Shown here piece after piece: positions 59,854 to 64,000 of a stretch of 64,000 nucleotides of DNA. The notes below the pieces were generated by a model, which was not told the DNA's origin, did not search any database, and saw nothing but the letters and a program-made list of their open reading frames with translations. Both the position numbers and the translations under genes were made by a program. The stretch is from Thiocapsa imhoffii (GTDB lineage: Bacteria > Pseudomonadota > Gammaproteobacteria > Chromatiales > Chromatiaceae). Every line of letters starts with the position of its first letter. Within the stretch, counting starts at the first letter, position 1. Location of the stretch: the NCBI RefSeq assembly GCF_016583985.1, contig NZ_NRSD01000011.1:62001-126000 (forward strand), in the 5' to 3' direction.

Positions 59854-60927
59854 ATGGTGTTGAACGGTCCCATCCCGATCGTGTTCGCCGTCGCTCTGAT
59901 GCAGAGCATCACGACCGCGGCGCAAGGCGATGACCGCTCTAGGGTCGCGCAGCCTCTCGAGCCGTCCCCTGACACCACCTCGGTGGTCGCCGCGACGCGC
60001 GAGGTCGAACTCATTGGCTTCACCCGCGCCGCGGCACAGACCCCCCTGGTCGCGGAAACCGAGGGGCGGGTGCGGCAGGTCTTTCTCGACATCGGCGAGC
60101 AGGTCGACGAGAGCGGCCGCTTCGCGCAACTCGACACCACCTTCCTGCGTCTCGACCTCGAGGACCTACGGGTTCAGCAGGAGCGGATGCGCGATCAAAT
60201 CGCGTTCGACGAGCGCGAGGTCGAACGGATCCGCGAGTTGGTGCGTCAGAACAGTGCTTCGGCGTCACAGCTCGACGCACTGGAGCAGTCCGTGCGCGAC
60301 AATCGCCATCAACTGCGCGCGCTGGATGTGCGCCAGCGGATCCTTGAGGAACGCATTGCGCGCGCCACGATTCTCGCCCCACCCGGACACCGCATCACGG
60401 CCCGGCGGATCGAGCCGGGTCAGTGGGTCAGCACCGGCGAGACACTCGGCAGCGCGGCCGATTTTTCCACACTGCTCGTGCCCTTCGCCTTAACTCCAGA
60501 GCAGTTCGCCGCGCTCTCGGCAACGGCCGATCAGCTAGGCCTGCAACCCCTCGACGCCACCCGCGGCCAACCGCGCGCGGCCGCGCCAACCGAAACACTG
60601 GCCGCGCGCATTCATCGCGTCAATCCCTCATTCGACCCCGAGACACGCAAGATCGCTGTTGAACTCGCCCTCATCGACCCGGTACCAGATCCACGCGGTG
60701 GCCTGCGACTGCGGCTCGGGCTGCCCCTAGCCGAGGCGACTGGAGCCCTCAGTGTTCCCCGCTCCGCGCTCGCATCGAGTTACGATGAGGTCTGGGTGAT
60801 CCGCGACAGCGGCGAGCGGATCCCGGTGTTGCCACTCGGCCCCGATGCCCGCGACGCATCTCGCATGCGCGTGAGCGCACCCGGTCTAGCGGAGGGTGAC
60901 CGGATTCGTCTCTCCGCCCCAGACTGA
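59854..60927 (+). CDS. RND efflux periplasmic adaptor (membrane fusion) protein
   Basis: A 357-residue HlyD/AcrA-type adaptor. ATG 59854 with GAGG 9 nt upstream gives a signal peptide ending near TTAAQG. The lipoyl half ETEGRVRQVFLDIGEQVD (about residue 70) is followed by an alpha-hairpin (LEDLRVQQERMRDQIAFDER), a second lipoyl half (ATILAPPGHRITARRIEPGQ) and a beta-barrel domain. It links an inner-membrane RND pump to an outer-membrane channel. The permease follows after 96 bp. Substrate unknown. Confidence 0.9.
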   Translation: MVLNGPIPIVFAVALMQSITTAAQGDDRSRVAQPLEPSPDTTSVVAATREVELIGFTRAAAQTPLVAETEGRVRQVFLDIGEQVDESGRFAQLDTTFLRLDLEDLRVQQERMRDQIAFDEREVERIRELVRQNSASASQLDALEQSVRDNRHQLRALDVRQRILEERIARATILAPPGHRITARRIEPGQWVSTGETLGSAADFSTLLVPFALTPEQFAALSATADQLGLQPLDATRGQPRAAAPTETLAARIHRVNPSFDPETRKIAVELALIDPVPDPRGGLRLRLGLPLAEATGALSVPRSALASSYDEVWVIRDSGERIPVLPLGPDARDASRMRVSAPGLAEGDRIRLSAPD

Positions 60928-61023
60928 CGGCCAGGACGCGCGCCCCTTCAACCCCGCGGCGAACGTCACCATCTCAGTCACTGAATCGTGCCACGGCCGC
61001 AGCTACCGCTTCCCACAGAGACC

Positions 61024-64000
61024 ATGACGTCCATCGTCCGCTTCACCCTTCGTCAGCGCGTGCTCTTTAATGTGCTGTTCGTGTTGATCTTCGTCGCGGG
61101 CATCTTCGCGCTCGATGCGCTGCCGACCGAGCGTTATCCCGAGGTCAATTTCGGGAAGGTGGTGATCTCGACCATCTATCCAGGTGCCTCACCGAGCGAC
61201 GTCGAGGCCCTGGTCACCCGTGAGATCGAACGCGCGCTCGATGGCCTCGAGGACGTCGAATTCATCCGCGCCAAATCTCAGCGCGAGCGCTCGAGCCTGA
61301 CGGTGAAGTTTCGTGACGACAGCGACTATGAGTTGCTCTACAACGAGCTGCGCTTTCGGGTCTTGAGCGCCCTCGAGCGCCTGCCAAGCGGGATCGATCC
61401 GCCGCGCTTCGATCTGGTGCGCACCTCTTTCTGGTTGCCGGTCGTGACGGTCAACCTCATGGGTGAGCGGTCCAACCGGGCACTGGCGCTGATCGGTCAG
61501 GAGTTGCAGCTGCGGTTGGCGCAGATTCCCGGAGTCGCCGAGGTCAGACTCGATGGGGAGCAGCGGCGCGAATTTCACATCATGCTCGATCCCTGGAAGC
61601 TCAAGGCGAACGGCATCAGCTTCGATCACGTTGCCGCGGCACTCCAGGATGCCAATGTCACCCTCCCCGCCGGTCAGTTCAGCGATGAGAGTGGAGACTA
61701 TCTGGTCCGGGTCGATGAACGCTTTCGCAGTCGTGAGCAGGTGGTGCAAACCAAGCTCAGACGGGACGCCGACGGTTCCTTCCTGACCCTGGAGGACGTG
61801 ATCGCGGACGCGCGCCTGGACTACCGCACCCCGATCGTTATGACCTCCGCGAACGGCATCGACGCGGTGGCGTTGCGGCTGCTCAAATCGCCGCAAGGCA
61901 GTGCCATCAGCATTTATGCCGCCGCGCAGGCCATCGTCGCGGAGTTCGCACCCCAGCTCGCGCAAGAAGGCATCGCCGTCACCTTCACACAGGATTCCAC
62001 CACCTACATCAAGGAATCGCTCCAAACACTCGGCTGGAATCTTATCGTCGGGATCCTCTTGGTGAGCCTGATCCTCTGGCTCGTCCTCGGTGTGCGCAAC
62101 GCGGGCTTGGTCACGATCGGAATCCCCTTCGCCTACATGGTGACCATGGTCCTGATGCAACTGACCGGGAATTCGCTGAACGAAATCACCCTATTCAGTT
62201 TCGTCCTGGTCTCGGGAATCATCGTCGACGACGCCATCGTCGTTGTCGAGAACATCTACCGCCGCGTGCAATCGGGCCAGGCGCTCGAGCAAGCGATCAT
62301 CGACGGCACGGCGGAGGTGGCCTGGCCGGTGATCTCCTCCTCTCTCACCACGATCGCCGCCTTTCTTCCCATGCTCATCATGACGGGCTCCACGGGCGAA
62401 TTCTTCGCGCTCATCCCGAAGGCCGTCACCTTTGCCATCATTGCCTCGCTCTTCGAGTGTCTGCTCATCCTCCCCATCCATTACCTCGACTTCGGTCCAC
62501 GCGGCCCAGCCGTCGCCGCGACACTGGGCATCGGTCGGGGGCGGGGGGGCGGTGAGGGACGCCTGATGCCGGCCCTGCGGGCACTCACGCAACGCCTCGT
62601 TGGAATCAGCTTGCGCTTTCGGATGCTCAGCCTCGGCGTCGTCCTGGTCGCTTTCATCACCGCCGTGACCATGTTCAGCCTCTCCATCACGGGCAGCGCG
62701 AGTTTCGTGCGGATCCAATTCTTTCCAGATGACTACACCACCTACTACGCCTTCATCGAGGGCCCACCCGAAACACCCATCGCGGACACCCATGAGCGCG
62801 TGAAGGCGGTCGCCCGCTTCATCATGGACGACGGCCCGAGCTTCGCACGCTCGGCGGCGGGTTACGCGGGGTTCCAGTTCAATGAGGATTACGAGGAGGA
62901 CATCGGTCAGCACCTCGGCATGGTCATGGTCGCCCTCCCGCTCAAGGGGGAGCAGGGTTTCGACGAGCCGCTTGAGCATCTCGAATGGATGCGACAGCGG
63001 CTGGTCGCGGAATTCGCTCAACCCGATTTCCGGGTGACGGTGCGGCCACAGAAAGACGGCCCGCCGACCGGCAAGGACATCAATGTCGAGGTCGTGGGAA
63101 CCGACGAGCAAGCGGTTCAGGGACTCGCGAGCATCCTGTTGGAACGGCTGCGCAACCATCCTGACTTCAGCCCGCACCTGCGTGATCTCTCCGCCGAGCG
63201 CGCCCGCCCGGCACGGGTGTTCCGGTTGGCGGTCGATGCGGCACGCGCGCAGGAATTCGGCCTGACGGCCGGCGATGCGGCGCGGCTGGCGGCCTCCGTG
63301 CTCGACGGCCGCTACATTGGCTACTATCGACTCCATGACGAAGAGGTCGACCTGAAATTGCGCGTCGATCCGAGCTATCTCCGGACGCCGGAGGCCGCAC
63401 TCGACATCCCGGTCTTGGAGCGCGCGGACGGCTCGATCCTCCTAGGCGACGTCTTGCGTCCTAGCGCCGAGATCCAGCCGGGTGAACTCGCTCGCTACCA
63501 ACGGCAACGCAGCCAGGCGATCGCGGCGGACATCGCGCCGGGCGCGCCGATCTCAAGTGCTCAGGTGGTGGCTTGGTTCCGCTCCCAATACCAGGATCTC
63601 CAGGCAGAGTATCCCGGTGCCAACTTGGTTTTCGGCGGCGCCTTCGAGGAAACGCAGCGTTCATTCGACAGTCTGTTGCGCGCCTTTGGGCTCGCCGTCC
63701 TGCTCATCTATCTCATCCTGGCGACCCAGTTCAAATCCTATTCCCAGCCCCTGATCATCATTTCGGCCGTCGTCTTCTCGATCATCGGAGTGGTCTTCGG
63801 CAAGGTGATCACGCAATCACTTTTCACCGTGAACAGCTTCATTGCCGTCGTTGGGGTCACCGGCGTCGTCGTCAACGACGCATTGCTCTTAATCGAATTC
63901 ATCAACCGTCGCTACCGTGACGGCATGACCCGTCATGAGGCCATCCGCGCCGGAGTCGATCTGCGACTGCGCCCAATCCTCTTGACCACCCTGACCACCA
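61024..64000 (+). CDS. RND efflux transporter permease (3' end outside window)
   Basis: The frame is open from ATG 61024 to the window end (992 codons). It starts MTSIVRFTLRQRVLFNVLF, a first membrane helix, then LPTERYPEVNFGKVVISTIYPGA in the first porter domain. Helix 4 has SGIIVDDAIVVVEN with the proton-relay aspartates (D402, D403), and helix 10 reads TGVVVNDALLLIEF, so the AcrB Lys940 position is Asn. RLRPILLTT near the end is a family landmark, so only about the last 60 residues are missing. Works with the adaptor upstream; no outer-membrane channel gene is visible. Confidence 0.92.
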   Translation, partial: MTSIVRFTLRQRVLFNVLFVLIFVAGIFALDALPTERYPEVNFGKVVISTIYPGASPSDVEALVTREIERALDGLEDVEFIRAKSQRERSSLTVKFRDDSDYELLYNELRFRVLSALERLPSGIDPPRFDLVRTSFWLPVVTVNLMGERSNRALALIGQELQLRLAQIPGVAEVRLDGEQRREFHIMLDPWKLKANGISFDHVAAALQDANVTLPAGQFSDESGDYLVRVDERFRSREQVVQTKLRRDADGSFLTLEDVIADARLDYRTPIVMTSANGIDAVALRLLKSPQGSAISIYAAAQAIVAEFAPQLAQEGIAVTFTQDSTTYIKESLQTLGWNLIVGILLVSLILWLVLGVRNAGLVTIGIPFAYMVTMVLMQLTGNSLNEITLFSFVLVSGIIVDDAIVVVENIYRRVQSGQALEQAIIDGTAEVAWPVISSSLTTIAAFLPMLIMTGSTGEFFALIPKAVTFAIIASLFECLLILPIHYLDFGPRGPAVAATLGIGRGRGGGEGRLMPALRALTQRLVGISLRFRMLSLGVVLVAFITAVTMFSLSITGSASFVRIQFFPDDYTTYYAFIEGPPETPIADTHERVKAVARFIMDDGPSFARSAAGYAGFQFNEDYEEDIGQHLGMVMVALPLKGEQGFDEPLEHLEWMRQRLVAEFAQPDFRVTVRPQKDGPPTGKDINVEVVGTDEQAVQGLASILLERLRNHPDFSPHLRDLSAERARPARVFRLAVDAARAQEFGLTAGDAARLAASVLDGRYIGYYRLHDEEVDLKLRVDPSYLRTPEAALDIPVLERADGSILLGDVLRPSAEIQPGELARYQRQRSQAIAADIAPGAPISSAQVVAWFRSQYQDLQAEYPGANLVFGGAFEETQRSFDSLLRAFGLAVLLIYLILATQFKSYSQPLIIISAVVFSIIGVVFGKVITQSLFTVNSFIAVVGVTGVVVNDALLLIEFINRRYRDGMTRHEAIRAGVDLRLRPILLTTLTT

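Noticed and set aside
62191-63336. 381-codon minus-strand frame inside the RND permease
   Set aside because: His/Asp/Glu-rich translation is the mirror of membrane-protein codons; RND motifs on the plus strand settle it.

Overview
The window looks like core chromosome of a GC-rich gammaproteobacterium. Two long blocks keep the Escherichia coli gene order: yceD-rpmF-plsX-fabH-fabD-fabG-acpP-fabF-pabC-mltG-tmk-holB-(pilZ)-tatD, and orn / queG-nnrDE-tsaE-amidase-mutL-miaA-hfq-hflX-hflK-hflC-yjeT-(hisZ)-purA with rsgA divergent. The pilZ insertion between holB and tatD matches Pseudomonas. Separate hisZ, an OadGAB sodium pump, the DUF2868/DUF3482 pair, a GldA/GldFG-type transporter and a small c-type cytochrome fit the Chromatiales or relatives. 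That placement is an inference: there is no rRNA, photosynthesis or sulfur-oxidation gene here to confirm it. I see no tRNA, rRNA, CRISPR array, insertion sequence or phage gene.

Layout. 1-451: 3' part of a GNAT acetyltransferase. 635-12173 (minus strand): ribosomal protein L32, fatty-acid synthesis, cell-wall, folate and replication genes in one tight run, many overlapping by 4 bp, ending with pilZ and tatD. 12291-27908 (minus): tsaE, amidase, mutL, miaA, hfq, hflX, hflKC, a DUF2065 protein, hisZ, purA, oadG, oadA and oadB. 28024-33824: nnrDE and queG diverge; orn diverges from a cytochrome c gene, rsgA and an EVE-domain gene. 33808-39511 (minus): a hypothetical gene, then the coupled set DUF2868-DUF3482-bioA. 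40028-44089 (plus): glgX, zwf and a CPXCG protein, covering glycogen debranching and entry to the oxidative pentose phosphate pathway. 44509-49441 (plus): ABC ATPase, fused permease/auxiliary protein and DUF4340 protein. 49503-55565 (minus): hom, alaC, a redoxin, a ScsB/DsbD-like thiol reductase and a small Cys-rich protein. 56095-56979: a DUF6279 lipoprotein. 57088-59667 (minus): penicillin-binding protein 1A. 59854-64000 (plus): RND adaptor and an RND permease cut by the window end.

Most of the window is housekeeping. The parts with least explanation are (i) the coupled small Cys-rich protein, ScsB-like reductase and redoxin; (ii) the DUF2868-DUF3482-bioA operon, whose DUF2868 member has a roughly 300-residue low-complexity linker; (iii) an open frame without a start codon leading into orn; (iv) a YceD protein with a large insertion and an apparently leaderless promoter; and (v) the GldFG fusion operon.
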